A stretch of 36,915 nt of DNA. It comes from Candidatus Heimdallarchaeota archaeon. Its GTDB lineage: Archaea > Asgardarchaeota > Heimdallarchaeia > Heimdallarchaeales > Kariarchaeaceae. Shown here piece after piece: positions 15,381 through 24,515 of this stretch. Under the pieces are notes generated by a model, which saw nothing but the letters and a program-made list of their open reading frames with translations, had not been told where the DNA came from and did no database searches. Position 1 is the stretch's first letter, and every line of letters begins with the position of its first letter. Location of the stretch: contig WAKA01000060.1 in the NCBI GenBank assembly GCA_015523565.1, forward strand, positions 1 to 36,915, read 5' to 3'. The position numbers and the translations under genes were made by a program.

Positions 15381-16073
15381 TTGACATTTGTCCATTGTGA
15401 ATTGATAAATAAAAATTATCTTGGAGTTCCAATAAGTTCATTGATCCAAATAATTAAACGTGGATATTTCACATTTTGCCATGGAGAAGTCGGTGTTGAC
15501 GATTTCATGCCATATTTGAAAACACTTCCAGAGATCGATTTCGTGTACTGCAGTCTTCCCAAACCCGAATATTTCAAGTATTGGTACAAAATGGTGAATC
15601 AAGCTCCACAAATATCGTACAAAAAATATATGCAATTAACTGTTGAAATCATGTTGCTTCTGAATGCAAAGGAATATCATCTAGAAGTCAATGATGGGAA
15701 CAAAAATTTGGTGTTTGACGCTTTCAAAGGTCTTGGTTTTCATCATGAAGTTATGCCAATACTATATTCTGCCCCATTGGACAGTTGGTCTAACAGGTAT
15801 GCAAGAAAAAGAAACTGGGATGAAATGGTTGCATTTACCCTGCAAGAATTCAAGATGCCAAAGGTCATGTATTCCCATGAATATCTTGATGTGGTCTTGG
15901 AACGTCGTTCTTCAAGCATGAATTGCTTTGACCCTGCAATAGGAAAAGGCCTGCTAGTTAAGATGTGCTTAAGGCATGGTCATGTTTCCCATGGGATTGA
16001 CATGAATATGGATCGATTAAAGGTGGCAATTGAAATGGTTGAGGGAGGAATTGGAAAAATATCGCCAAAATGA
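15381..16073 (+). CDS. Amino-methyltransferase-like protein with degenerate catalytic motif
   Basis: 230 residues from a TTG; a stop lies 3 codons upstream and the next ATG is at residue 43. The motif order is that of beta-class DNA amino-methyltransferases. First comes a segment like GEVGVDDFMPYLKTLPEIDF followed by VYCSLPKPEYFKYW, matching the catalytic-strand position. The SAM-binding loop comes late: FDPAIGKG (residues 183-190), then HGIDMNMDRL with the acidic residue after strand 2. In active enzymes the catalytic motif is [DSN]PP[YFW]; here it is S58-L-P-K61. It may be inactive on DNA or act on another substrate. No restriction nuclease gene is adjacent. Confidence 0.6.
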   Translation: MTFVHCELINKNYLGVPISSLIQIIKRGYFTFCHGEVGVDDFMPYLKTLPEIDFVYCSLPKPEYFKYWYKMVNQAPQISYKKYMQLTVEIMLLLNAKEYHLEVNDGNKNLVFDAFKGLGFHHEVMPILYSAPLDSWSNRYARKRNWDEMVAFTLQEFKMPKVMYSHEYLDVVLERRSSSMNCFDPAIGKGLLVKMCLRHGHVSHGIDMNMDRLKVAIEMVEGGIGKISPK

Positions 16074-16127
16074 CGAAATATTGGATTGATCGAACTTCAA
16101 TTTCCTTTTTCCATTATGTGGGGCATT

Positions 16128-16898
16128 TTATATGGTGTTTTTCGTGTTTCTTTTTATGATCATAAAGGCAATTAACCCAAAAAACAGTGACAAAAGGATT
16201 GATATTGTGGGAAGGTAAGGGGGTGGAGAATTCCCATTTGAAAACAGGTAAATTACAAACCCTGTAAAAACAATTGTGGGGATGACAAAGAATAATATAT
16301 CAAAATATTGAATCTTGACATCTCCTTCCATTCTTTTTTGGGGAAGAATAGGTTTGGAAATGACAAATGCCAACATGATCTTAAGAAAATCACCTGGCAT
16401 AAATGGGAACATTCCGATCAGCATGGCTTTTGATATCTCAATCCCTAATGCGATCATTAATCCAAGGATGCCTGTAATATAGATCATCAAGGTGGCTAGA
16501 ATAAGTGATGCAAGAAATAGGGTATTTTTTCTGGTTTCATAGGATTCAGTCGCCCTTCCTACAATGTATGCCGCAAGAACAAATCCAATAAGATAACCCC
16601 CCGTTGCACCGAAAATTACTGAAATGCCTGTTTTTCCCCCTGCAAATTGCAATATGCCCAATGCCGCAAATAACAGATACGCCATTTGGGACAATGTGCC
16701 AAACTTTCTTCCCAATACCATTCCTGAAGCCAGTACAAAAAACGTCTGCATGGTGATTGGAACTGGTGAAAAACTTAGGGGAATCACCATACGGGCACCA
16801 AGGCTGGTAAATACCGCAAAGGAAAGGGATCCAATGGCCCCAAAAGTCATGTTGGTTCTTACTGTTCCAAAGAATTTTTGCTGTACCGAGACAAGCAT
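16128..16898 (-). CDS. bioY: BioY family biotin transporter (ECF substrate-binding component)
   Basis: 256 residues, about six to eight TM helices. Diagnostic BioY sequence: IPLSFSPVPITMQTFFVLAS followed by GMVLGRKFG, then LFAALGILQFAGGKTG and GATGGYLIGF. BioY binds biotin within the membrane and works alone or with the ECF energizing module; no such ATPase or EcfT gene lies here. The C-terminus has an extra pair of hydrophobic segments beyond the usual ~190 residues. AGGGA lies before the ATG and a promoter-like TAGTTAAATG is about 27 nt upstream. Confidence 0.9.
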   Translation of the reverse strand: MLVSVQQKFFGTVRTNMTFGAIGSLSFAVFTSLGARMVIPLSFSPVPITMQTFFVLASGMVLGRKFGTLSQMAYLLFAALGILQFAGGKTGISVIFGATGGYLIGFVLAAYIVGRATESYETRKNTLFLASLILATLMIYITGILGLMIALGIEISKAMLIGMFPFMPGDFLKIMLAFVISKPILPQKRMEGDVKIQYFDILFFVIPTIVFTGFVIYLFSNGNSPPPYLPTISILLSLFFGLIAFMIIKRNTKNTI

Positions 16899-17066
16899 AC
16901 TTTTCCCTTTGAAAAAACCATTTAACTATTCTGACCTATTTCTGCTCTTCCAATGTTTTTCCCCATCATTGTTCGTACAGATCATCCAGCAATTTGGTGT
17001 TTTTTATTTAAGGATTTATTTTCCCCCCTGACTGGATTCTTATTAGATGTGTTGACTTTAACGAGG

Positions 17067-18494
17067 TTACTGATTCACTTTTTTCCATCTGTTTCTCTCT
17101 ATGGTCAACCAAATATTTCCTCCTTGTTTTACAAATTGGGCAGGTTCTTTTCCTCCCATTTCTGTAGGCAAGTAATAGTTCAAAGTGAATGGGTCTCCAT
17201 TCAATGGAAGTAGTTGACCCTGTACTCTTCCCTTTAAATCCTTGATAATAAGTGAACCTGATTGGGAATCTATCCTGATTTTATTCAGTCCTTTATAGGT
17301 ATGGTATTCACCTGTCAATTCCTTATGAAGATTTCTAAGTTTAAGCAGTGGCCATTCTTTTTCAGGGTCTATCCCCAATGATTGTATCATTATCGCTTGA
17401 CTGAATATCCTTGGACTTGGATGGTGATTGCTTAGCATTATTGCCCCACGCTTAAGCTCAGAAATGAAGCAAAACCATGCGCTCGCTCCAATAAAACTTC
17501 CAGAATGCTGAACAAGCTTGTATCCATAAAAGTCTTCATCAATTGCAAACCCATATCCATAGCCAGATATTGTTTGACCGTATGCCGCTGCAAATGACGC
17601 GCTTGGATACTCTTCCCTGAATTGCATTGATTGCATTGATTCCACACTTTCTTTAGTCAATATTTGTTTTCCATCAAAATCCCCTTGATTCAAATGCATC
17701 TGCAAGTATTTGGAAAGATCGACGACCGTCGAAAACAATCCTCCTGCCGCTTCATCTAAGGATCTTGTAAGCTTATGCTCTTCATACGGCACATGGATAA
17801 ATTCATTTGTTTTACTATTTGGCTTGTCCATATACCCTTTTGCCAACAATTCTGTATTCTTGATCTCATTGAAAAATCCAGTCATTTTCATTTTCATGGG
17901 CTCAAATAATTTCTTGCGAAGGAATTTTTTGTATGATTCTTGTGCTACCTCACTGATTATTTTGGAAAGTAATCCATAAGCGAAATTATTGTAATGGAAT
18001 TTTTTGCCAGGTGGAACAAGATATTCTTGAGCACCATTTAAAAATCGAAATCCATCCTCCCATGATGAAAAAGGGATGCGAGGCACTGGTTGGGCATCCA
18101 TGAAATGTTCTCTATTTCTGATCCACATGGCATCCGCAAGATTTGGTATGCCCGACGTATGATTCATCAAATGGTGTATACGAATTGGGTTATCAGGAAA
18201 ACCGATTTTGACGGGCAGATATTCTGCAATTGGATCCATGACATTAAGCTTGTCTTCTTCTTGGAGTTTTAGTATCCCTGCACAGACAAAGGATTTTGTA
18301 ACGGATGCAACATTGAAAATGGTGTCTGGTGTAACTGGTTTGTTCAATTCAAAGTCGCGTGCACCATAACACCGTGTCATTTCCAGTTTCCCGTCATTCA
18401 CAACTGCAACTGCCGTTCCTGCCGTATTCGTTCTTTCCATTTCCTCAATGATAAGCCTGTCCAATTTTTGCTCAAAAATGCTTTTGAAATCCAT
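17067..18494 (-). CDS. Beta-lactamase-fold serine hydrolase (class C / PBP-like)
   Basis: About 475 residues from the ATG at 18494; an upstream TTG at 18512 adds 6. It has the S-x-x-K nucleophile motif (SVTKS, S64 and K67), the Y-x-N motif in FHYNNFAYG and an HSG triad-like motif (QHSGSF), the three signatures of class C beta-lactamase-related esterases and peptidases. A C-terminal beta-rich domain (ELTGEYHTYKG and onward) is common in this group. No signal peptide is seen, so it is cytoplasmic. Substrate is unknown; many relatives are esterases or D-amino peptidases. A TATA-like GAAATATCTT at 18511-18520 supports the ATG at 18494 as a leaderless start. Confidence 0.88.
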   Translation of the reverse strand: MDFKSIFEQKLDRLIIEEMERTNTAGTAVAVVNDGKLEMTRCYGARDFELNKPVTPDTIFNVASVTKSFVCAGILKLQEEDKLNVMDPIAEYLPVKIGFPDNPIRIHHLMNHTSGIPNLADAMWIRNREHFMDAQPVPRIPFSSWEDGFRFLNGAQEYLVPPGKKFHYNNFAYGLLSKIISEVAQESYKKFLRKKLFEPMKMKMTGFFNEIKNTELLAKGYMDKPNSKTNEFIHVPYEEHKLTRSLDEAAGGLFSTVVDLSKYLQMHLNQGDFDGKQILTKESVESMQSMQFREEYPSASFAAAYGQTISGYGYGFAIDEDFYGYKLVQHSGSFIGASAWFCFISELKRGAIMLSNHHPSPRIFSQAIMIQSLGIDPEKEWPLLKLRNLHKELTGEYHTYKGLNKIRIDSQSGSLIIKDLKGRVQGQLLPLNGDPFTLNYYLPTEMGGKEPAQFVKQGGNIWLTIERNRWKKVNQ

Positions 18495-18711
18495 AATGAA
18501 AATACACGACAAGATATTTCTACATTTTGCATTCTGGGAGGAGTCATGGTATAATCAAAAGACAATCTTGCTTTTTCCCATTTCTTTTTGACAATTCACT
18601 TTCCATGCTTATCTATTCACATGTTTTCTTGCTGTTATTTTTCAGCATGGTTCACAATTCTTCCTCAAACATTTCCGTTTAATACGCAAATTGGAAATCT
18701 CCCCTACCAAC

Positions 18712-18720
18712 CTTAAAAAA
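18712..18720 (+). promoter_or_regulatory. TATA box of the GMC oxidoreductase operon
   Basis: CTTAAAAAA centred 26 nt before the ATG at 18742, indicating a leaderless transcript and deciding between this start and the upstream open frame. Confidence 0.55.
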
Positions 18721-18741
18721 GTCAATTGTCATTTAACATTC

Positions 18742-19203
18742 ATGATTTTTCCAGAAAAGCAAAATGAATTATTGCTTTGTATAGGGGAAACAATTCTGGG
18801 AATTCCTGCAGAAAACCTGGGTGACGATTTTATCCAAGAAATAAATAGGTATGTTGGACTGTTAGATGATTACCTAATAAAGGATCTAAAAAATTTGGTT
18901 ACAATGTTTGGGTCAAGAGCCATGGTTTTTATGCGCCTTTTCAAATTCAAAAAATTTGTCGGGCTTTCTCCAACAGACAGGTTGCGTTATGTCAAATCAT
19001 GGGGAACAAGTCGCATTCCATTATTGCGTACTGGATATACCGCATTGAGGTCATTATGTGGTTGGGCATATTATTCAAATGATGATCATGGTGAAGAGCT
19101 TGGTCACCTTGGCAAAACAATTGGCAGGGAAAAAGAAACACCCACTCTGCTTTCACCACAGTTCTATCCAAATTCCCCATTGGCAAGAGGTGACATGAAA
19201 TGA
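18742..19203 (+). CDS. Small subunit of a GMC oxidoreductase (gluconate 2-dehydrogenase subunit 3-like)
   Basis: 153 residues, helical. The sequence FKKFVGLSPTDRLRYVKSWG, then RIPLLRTGYTALRSLCGWAYY, matches the small subunit that accompanies FAD-dependent GMC dehydrogenases (F.gLs..eR...l..W..Sr...+R.....l+.l..a.YY). No twin-arginine signal is seen, unlike many bacterial homologues, so the complex is probably cytoplasmic or membrane-peripheral. It overlaps the next gene by 4 nt (ATGA), supporting a stable complex with it. Confidence 0.75.
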   Translation: MIFPEKQNELLLCIGETILGIPAENLGDDFIQEINRYVGLLDDYLIKDLKNLVTMFGSRAMVFMRLFKFKKFVGLSPTDRLRYVKSWGTSRIPLLRTGYTALRSLCGWAYYSNDDHGEELGHLGKTIGREKETPTLLSPQFYPNSPLARGDMK

Positions 19204-20723
19204 TAATCACTCCAGAAACATGGGACAAAAACAAAGAAATAACCACAGATATTGCAATCATTGGTTCTGGATGCGGGGGTGCAATGACTGCCGCAAGACT
19301 TTCTGAACAAGGCTATTCTGTGATCATAATTGAAGAAGGTGAATATGTATCAAAGGATGATTTTGATCAGAATGCCAGAAATCTTGTGCCTCGGCTGTAT
19401 CGACAAAACGCCTCCTTGGGTACGGATGACCAATCAATTCGAATACTTCAAGGCAAGGCATTCGGGGGGTCCACCACAGTTAATTGGATGACTTCGCTTC
19501 GCACGCCTGATTGGGTACTCGAAGAATGGGCTGAACGCTTTGGACTCAATGAATACTTGCCTGAACACCTCGGCAAACATTTTGAAATGATTGAAAAAAG
19601 GCTTAATGTCCATCAGGTTCCTGACTATGCCATAAGTCCTTACAACCGTATCATCCTTGATGGTGCAAAAATGCTGGATTTGCACCAAAAAGTGCTTCCG
19701 AACAATTCAAAAGACTGCATTGGCTGTGGCAGTTGCGGATTGGGATGTCCCTATGATGCAAAACAGGATATGCGGCTTACTTATCTTAAAGATGCCTTGG
19801 AAAATGGCGCAACTGCCTATACATCGACTCATGCCTACCAAATCTCTCCCGAATCCCGTGACAGGCATATTGTAAAGGCAACAATGCAAAACCAGACAAT
19901 CAGATTTCAAGCTAAGAGGGTTGTCGTTAGTGGCAGTGCAATCATGTCCCCCCTTCTTCTGCAATCATCAGGACTCACCAAGGGTGGTCAAGTTGGGAAA
20001 AATCTTTCCCTTCATCCTGTAACTGCTGCAATTGGACAATATGATTCTGAGATGCATCCGACATATGGCATCCCTCAAAGTGCAACCGCTGAATATTTTG
20101 ATGATACAGGCTATGGCTATTGGCTTGAGGCTCCAGACCTTGAATTGTTTCTTGCAGGTGTCAATTTCCCCATAATTGGACCGCAAAGGCATGAAGAACT
20201 TAAAAAATTGTCAAAAAGTGCAGTGATCATTGTCTTGGTTCGGGATGGGGCGGATGGGAAAACAGACGGGGAAGTGCGCTGGAGACGCGGGTACAATAAG
20301 CAAAATGGTCGAATCACTCTTAAAAAAGTCCCTTCAATTCGTTATCGTGTCTCTCCAACGGATCGAAAACACTTAATGATGGGGTTGGAGACAGCAATAA
20401 AAATCATGTTCAGTACAGGTGCCAAACGTGTGTTTCCTTTCTTGAATCCATCTCCTGAGCTTACTGACATTTCTCAAGCCCCTGAAGTTCATAAGCATCC
20501 TTTTCAACCAAATCGCATTTCCTTATTTAGTGCACATCCGCAGGGCACTTGCAGGATGTCAAAAGGGAAGGGCGTTGTTGATGAGACTGGACAAATGAAA
20601 CATTATCCTGGTGTCTATGTGCTTGATGGAAGTATTCTTCCCACTGCTGTTGGTGTCAATCCCATGATTTCCATCTTGGCATCTGTGTCTCGTGCAATTG
20701 AACTTGGAAACCTTAATCTATGA
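19200..20723 (+). CDS. FAD-dependent GMC oxidoreductase (alcohol oxidase/dehydrogenase-like)
   Basis: 507 residues. FAD-binding dinucleotide fold with GSGCGGA (residues 22-28) and EEG at the end of strand 2. The FAD-contact loop is GKAFGGSTTVNW. The segment CIGCGSCGLGCPYDAKQD is typical of the long-chain alcohol oxidase branch of the family. C-terminal motifs are SAHPQGTCRMS (active-site His region), YVLDGSILPTAVGVNPM and ISILA. The Cys-rich segment resembles a remnant cluster-binding or structural loop. Likely reaction: oxidation of an alcohol or sugar to an aldehyde/ketone with electrons passed to a carrier through the small subunit. Substrate unknown. Confidence 0.9.
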   Translation: MIITPETWDKNKEITTDIAIIGSGCGGAMTAARLSEQGYSVIIIEEGEYVSKDDFDQNARNLVPRLYRQNASLGTDDQSIRILQGKAFGGSTTVNWMTSLRTPDWVLEEWAERFGLNEYLPEHLGKHFEMIEKRLNVHQVPDYAISPYNRIILDGAKMLDLHQKVLPNNSKDCIGCGSCGLGCPYDAKQDMRLTYLKDALENGATAYTSTHAYQISPESRDRHIVKATMQNQTIRFQAKRVVVSGSAIMSPLLLQSSGLTKGGQVGKNLSLHPVTAAIGQYDSEMHPTYGIPQSATAEYFDDTGYGYWLEAPDLELFLAGVNFPIIGPQRHEELKKLSKSAVIIVLVRDGADGKTDGEVRWRRGYNKQNGRITLKKVPSIRYRVSPTDRKHLMMGLETAIKIMFSTGAKRVFPFLNPSPELTDISQAPEVHKHPFQPNRISLFSAHPQGTCRMSKGKGVVDETGQMKHYPGVYVLDGSILPTAVGVNPMISILASVSRAIELGNLNL

Positions 20724-20778
20724 CCCTCTTTTTCTCCTGTTTATGAATTTTAAAAATTCGTTGTAATTTTGCATGAGG

Positions 20779-23571
20779 TTATGGATTTTCTTCTTCTATC
20801 TCAAAATCCCTTATGACCTGCCCTCTTCTAATGATCTTAAGTGGTGCCGCAGTTATTTCCCCTTCAACATGATTGAATTGTGTAAATGCCACGGCTATTT
20901 TGTCTCCTAATTCCACGATTATTTCTATTGGTTCCTCTTTGTCGTCTGAAGATGTCTTCAAGAGTTCCTTGTAATTGTCTGGTGTGATTTCCGTATTCAT
21001 GTCAAATTTCGACCTCGATCCTACAAAGCACATGCTTTCAAAATCATCGACAAATGTTGGTCGATCTGTAAACCTGCGAAGCGGGATTCTTGCCTCGATA
21101 CCATTCGGCAGCAGGACATTGACACCTCCTGAAAAGATTGACGATACTATGCCTAATCTGTTTTGTAAACTCTCATTCTTGGCAATGAATGAATATCCTG
21201 CAGAAACAATTTTTTGCTCGATCTTAGATGCCAAAACCGATTGTTCGGTTGAATGTTCCGCAAGATTCTCAATTTCTTCAGCACTGTAGACAAATTCTGG
21301 TTCTTCTGTCTCGTCCTTCCAATTGCCGTCATTTCTTCCTTCCCTGATTAATTGTTTGCAAATCCTGTGGGCTATGATATCGGGATATCTTCGTATGGGC
21401 GATGTGAAATGGACATAACGGATGCTTCCCAATCCAAAATGCCCTATATTTGCGGCAGAATAGAACGCCTGAGGAAAAACACGTAATACCAATAAATATG
21501 AAAGTCTTTGCAAATCTTCCTCGCTTATTTCCCCAATCTTGTCCAATACTTCCATAAATGGTCTGAGAATTGCCTCTTGTTTATCCTTGGTGAGTTGTGC
21601 CAATCCCTTTGCCAAGGGTGTGCCTAAATCGACTTCTTCATCCTCTTCTTCCTCTTCAAGAGATCCCTTTAATACATCTCCCAAAGACGCTCCCCCTCCG
21701 AATGAAAAGGTAATTGGTCCCTTCCCTTTTTGCTGTTTCAGTTTCTCGAAAAAGTTTTCCTCTTCCTCCTCCTCCTCTTCTTCTTCCTCCTCTTCAAACA
21801 GGTTCTCTGGGAAGCCAATTTCCAAGGGCAACCCCACAACCTTCATTTGTCCATTGAATTTCACCGTGCTTTCTTTTTCTGGCAATGGATGATCCCTGTA
21901 AATGGCAGGAACTTTTGCCCTATGGAATATCTCACCAATGGCTTCATTTGCGGATACCATGAATGTTTCAATCATTCTGGTGGATGGTGAAGATTCCTTG
22001 ATGGCAATTGTCATTTTTTTTCCAAGTTGAAGCTTGACTTCTGGAGTTTCCAAATGCAGACTCCTACGGTGTTCATCAATAAGCTTTGCTAATTTGTAAT
22101 ATGTTGTGAATGGCTCTTCCTCCTTTTCAATTGCTTCATTCACATAGTCATAAGACAAGTTTCTGTTTACAAGGATAACGGTATTGTGTACTTTCTCACT
22201 TCCTTCTATTTTTCTCCCTTTCTTGTCAAAGTGGATTTCAACAGACATGGCCAATCTTGGTACCTGTTCCCGAAGGGAGCAGAGGTCATCGGAAAGCCTT
22301 GAAGGAAGCATCGGCAGGACTGCTGTCGGTAGGTACACACTTGTTGCTCTTTTACGTGCATGCATATCCAATCTTGAATGTTTTTCTACATAATGGGCTA
22401 CATCTGCAATGTGAACCCACAAGATAAATTCATTCTCCTTTTCAATGACTGTCACGGCATCATCAAAATCCTTTGCAGTTGGTGGGTCTATGGTGTATGC
22501 TTCCAGATCCTGTAAATCAAGCCTGCCCTTAAAAACCTCAGGGGTTTCTTTTGGTTCCTTAAATCGTTGGGCGTATTCCTCAATGTCTTCTGGGGTTTCC
22601 CACTCAAAATCTGCGGCAAGATTTATCGCTCGCCTTGAAATCTTAAGCAATGCCGTATTTTCACCCCAAAAACCAGTGCGTATCAAAAACTTGACAAAAG
22701 AATCCGCAATGGTTGTTCTTCCTTCATCAATCCAATCTTCCGCCAAATACGTTATGAACTTGTAAAGGGAAAAATCCTCAATCTCAGTCACAAGTGTTTC
22801 TCCCAATCCCATTTGTGGCCATGTGTCATATTCAACAAAATGATCCATCATTTCCTGTAGTTTTCTCAACAGCACTTTTTCCTCGTCAGTAAATGGGATT
22901 TCATCCCATGGCAACGGTTTACGCACTGTTCTTGTATCTCCGTCTTCAGTCTCTTCTTCGACATAATGAAACATTTTTGCCCTAATCCTGCCTAGATCCC
23001 CTATTTCCCTGTTAATTGACTTTTTCTCCTCTAGAGTCAAAATTTTCCAAAGCTGTTTTCGGCTGTCAAGAAGAACAAAATGTCCTCTCTGTGGAGAAGA
23101 TACCTGATTCAGGACTTCTTTGATTTTTCTGAGTTGGTTTTTTGACAATTCCTCTTTTTTATACCAAATTTTAGCAATTTCCTCTAGTGTAAATTGTTCC
23201 TTGCCCTTTTTGACCAATAATTGCCATAGATTCTTTTCCGTAAGCTGACCTGCTGTTGATGAACCGCTTTCTCCTCTTTCTTTTGCGATCTCGTTGATCC
23301 ACTGTTTCAATCTTTGCCGCATCTCTTTTTCAGGCGGTAATTGTCCATTCTTGAGTTGAACCGATCGTCCAAATGTCGACTTGTATACATTCCCCTGTTT
23401 CAGTTCCTGCATTCCTCTTAGGGTAAATAATGTAACAATAACCCCTTTCTTGCGTTTACTGCTCTTGACAAAAATGCCAAAATTGTTTGGTGGTTGAATA
23501 CCAAATAATCCCGGTTTAAATTCAACTAATTCTCCTTTTGCCGGCAATTTTTCCTCAATCACAAAATGCAT
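20779..23571 (-). CDS. RNase II/RNase R family 3'-5' exoribonuclease with acidic insertion
   Basis: 930 residues. The N-terminal ~330 residues carry RNA-binding and helical segments (GELVEFKPGLFGI at the start, winged-helix-like stretches at 105-180). The RNB catalytic domain begins with TIDPPTAKDFDDA, whose D362, D368, D370 and D371 are the metal-binding aspartates. It continues with the ADVAHYV strand and the second signature IRYVHFTSPIRRYPDIIAHR (717-736). An S1-type domain closes the protein. Residues 593-650 form an unusual acidic insertion (two runs of Glu around a Gly-rich stretch) inside the catalytic domain. RNase R is patchily distributed in archaea. Likely role: degradation of structured RNA. 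Confidence 0.9.
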   Translation of the reverse strand: MHFVIEEKLPAKGELVEFKPGLFGIQPPNNFGIFVKSSKRKKGVIVTLFTLRGMQELKQGNVYKSTFGRSVQLKNGQLPPEKEMRQRLKQWINEIAKERGESGSSTAGQLTEKNLWQLLVKKGKEQFTLEEIAKIWYKKEELSKNQLRKIKEVLNQVSSPQRGHFVLLDSRKQLWKILTLEEKKSINREIGDLGRIRAKMFHYVEEETEDGDTRTVRKPLPWDEIPFTDEEKVLLRKLQEMMDHFVEYDTWPQMGLGETLVTEIEDFSLYKFITYLAEDWIDEGRTTIADSFVKFLIRTGFWGENTALLKISRRAINLAADFEWETPEDIEEYAQRFKEPKETPEVFKGRLDLQDLEAYTIDPPTAKDFDDAVTVIEKENEFILWVHIADVAHYVEKHSRLDMHARKRATSVYLPTAVLPMLPSRLSDDLCSLREQVPRLAMSVEIHFDKKGRKIEGSEKVHNTVILVNRNLSYDYVNEAIEKEEEPFTTYYKLAKLIDEHRRSLHLETPEVKLQLGKKMTIAIKESSPSTRMIETFMVSANEAIGEIFHRAKVPAIYRDHPLPEKESTVKFNGQMKVVGLPLEIGFPENLFEEEEEEEEEEEEENFFEKLKQQKGKGPITFSFGGGASLGDVLKGSLEEEEEDEEVDLGTPLAKGLAQLTKDKQEAILRPFMEVLDKIGEISEEDLQRLSYLLVLRVFPQAFYSAANIGHFGLGSIRYVHFTSPIRRYPDIIAHRICKQLIREGRNDGNWKDETEEPEFVYSAEEIENLAEHSTEQSVLASKIEQKIVSAGYSFIAKNESLQNRLGIVSSIFSGGVNVLLPNGIEARIPLRRFTDRPTFVDDFESMCFVGSRSKFDMNTEITPDNYKELLKTSSDDKEEPIEIIVELGDKIAVAFTQFNHVEGEITAAPLKIIRRGQVIRDFEIEEENP

Positions 23572-23657
23572 TCTGTGCTTATAACTTCTCTGTCAATGCA
23601 ACTGTTTTGGTTCCTTTCTGAAGAATGAAATAGAGTGATTGTATTGGTAGTATAGTT

Positions 23658-24515
23658 ATGGAAGTCTTCATTCCCAAATCATTTGTGGCATTGCTTCTTA
23701 TTTCTTCACTTCTTGTTGCAATGACTATTGGTGTCACAATCGAAAGGAATGAAGTCCTGTTGCTGGCAACCACCACATCAGTCGATAACTCTGGATTGCT
23801 GAACATGCTGATCTCTGAATATTTGAAGACCACCCCCCATCTGAAGATCTATGTGGTCGCAAAAGGCACAGGGGCCGCACTTCAATTGGCAAAGGACGGG
23901 GACGCCGATGCTGTTTTGGTTCATGCCAAAGAAAAGGAACTTGAATTCGTCAAAGAGGGCTATGGTATAAACCGAACCACTCTTTGGTACAATTATTTCA
24001 TACTAGTTGGTCCCTCTTCGGATCCTGCCCAAATCAAAACTTCCCAAGACATCATTGATGCGTTTAAACGTCTCTATAATTCTGGAAATGAGACAATCAG
24101 ATTTCTATCAAGAGGTGATGAATCTGGTACCCATATCAGGGAACAAATGCTTTGGAATCTTTCTTCATTGACCCCTTATAACAAGGCATGGTATCTTGAA
24201 ACAGGCACTGGGATGGCCCGTACCCTTATAACAGCAAATCAACTGAATGCATATACTTTAACTGATATTGGCACCTATCTGCAATTAAAACAAAATGCAG
24301 GGATCAAACTTGTTCCTGTCTTTGACAAGGAAATTCCTGAACTTTATAATCCCTATTCCTACATTGTTGTCAATCCCAAGATCCATCCTGATCGGAACAC
24401 GGCCCGTGCAATCGATTTTCTTCTTTTTCTGAAAAATTCATTGGATCTTGTCGGAAATTATACGATCGATGGATCTGTCCTGTTTCATCCCTTAAAGGAG
24501 GGTCGGTCATGGTAG
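23658..24515 (+). CDS. tupA: Tungstate ABC transporter substrate-binding protein TupA
   Basis: 285 residues with an N-terminal signal/anchor (SFVALLLISSLLVAMTIGV). TupA-type oxyanion motifs: LLLATTTSVDNSGLL, KGTGAALQLAKDGDADAVLV then HAKEKE, FVKEGYGINRTTLWYN, SRGDESGTHIRE and a YTLTDIGTY strand. These place it with tungstate (rather than sulfate or phosphate) binders. Tungstate feeds the pterin cofactor of archaeal tungsten oxidoreductases. It overlaps tupB by 7 nt and is divergent from the RNase gene. Confidence 0.93.
   Translation: MEVFIPKSFVALLLISSLLVAMTIGVTIERNEVLLLATTTSVDNSGLLNMLISEYLKTTPHLKIYVVAKGTGAALQLAKDGDADAVLVHAKEKELEFVKEGYGINRTTLWYNYFILVGPSSDPAQIKTSQDIIDAFKRLYNSGNETIRFLSRGDESGTHIREQMLWNLSSLTPYNKAWYLETGTGMARTLITANQLNAYTLTDIGTYLQLKQNAGIKLVPVFDKEIPELYNPYSYIVVNPKIHPDRNTARAIDFLLFLKNSLDLVGNYTIDGSVLFHPLKEGRSW

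Noticed and set aside
21539..21990. Serine-rich and leucine-rich frames antisense to the RNase R acidic insertion
   Set aside because: Generated by the GAA/GAG runs read on the opposite strand.
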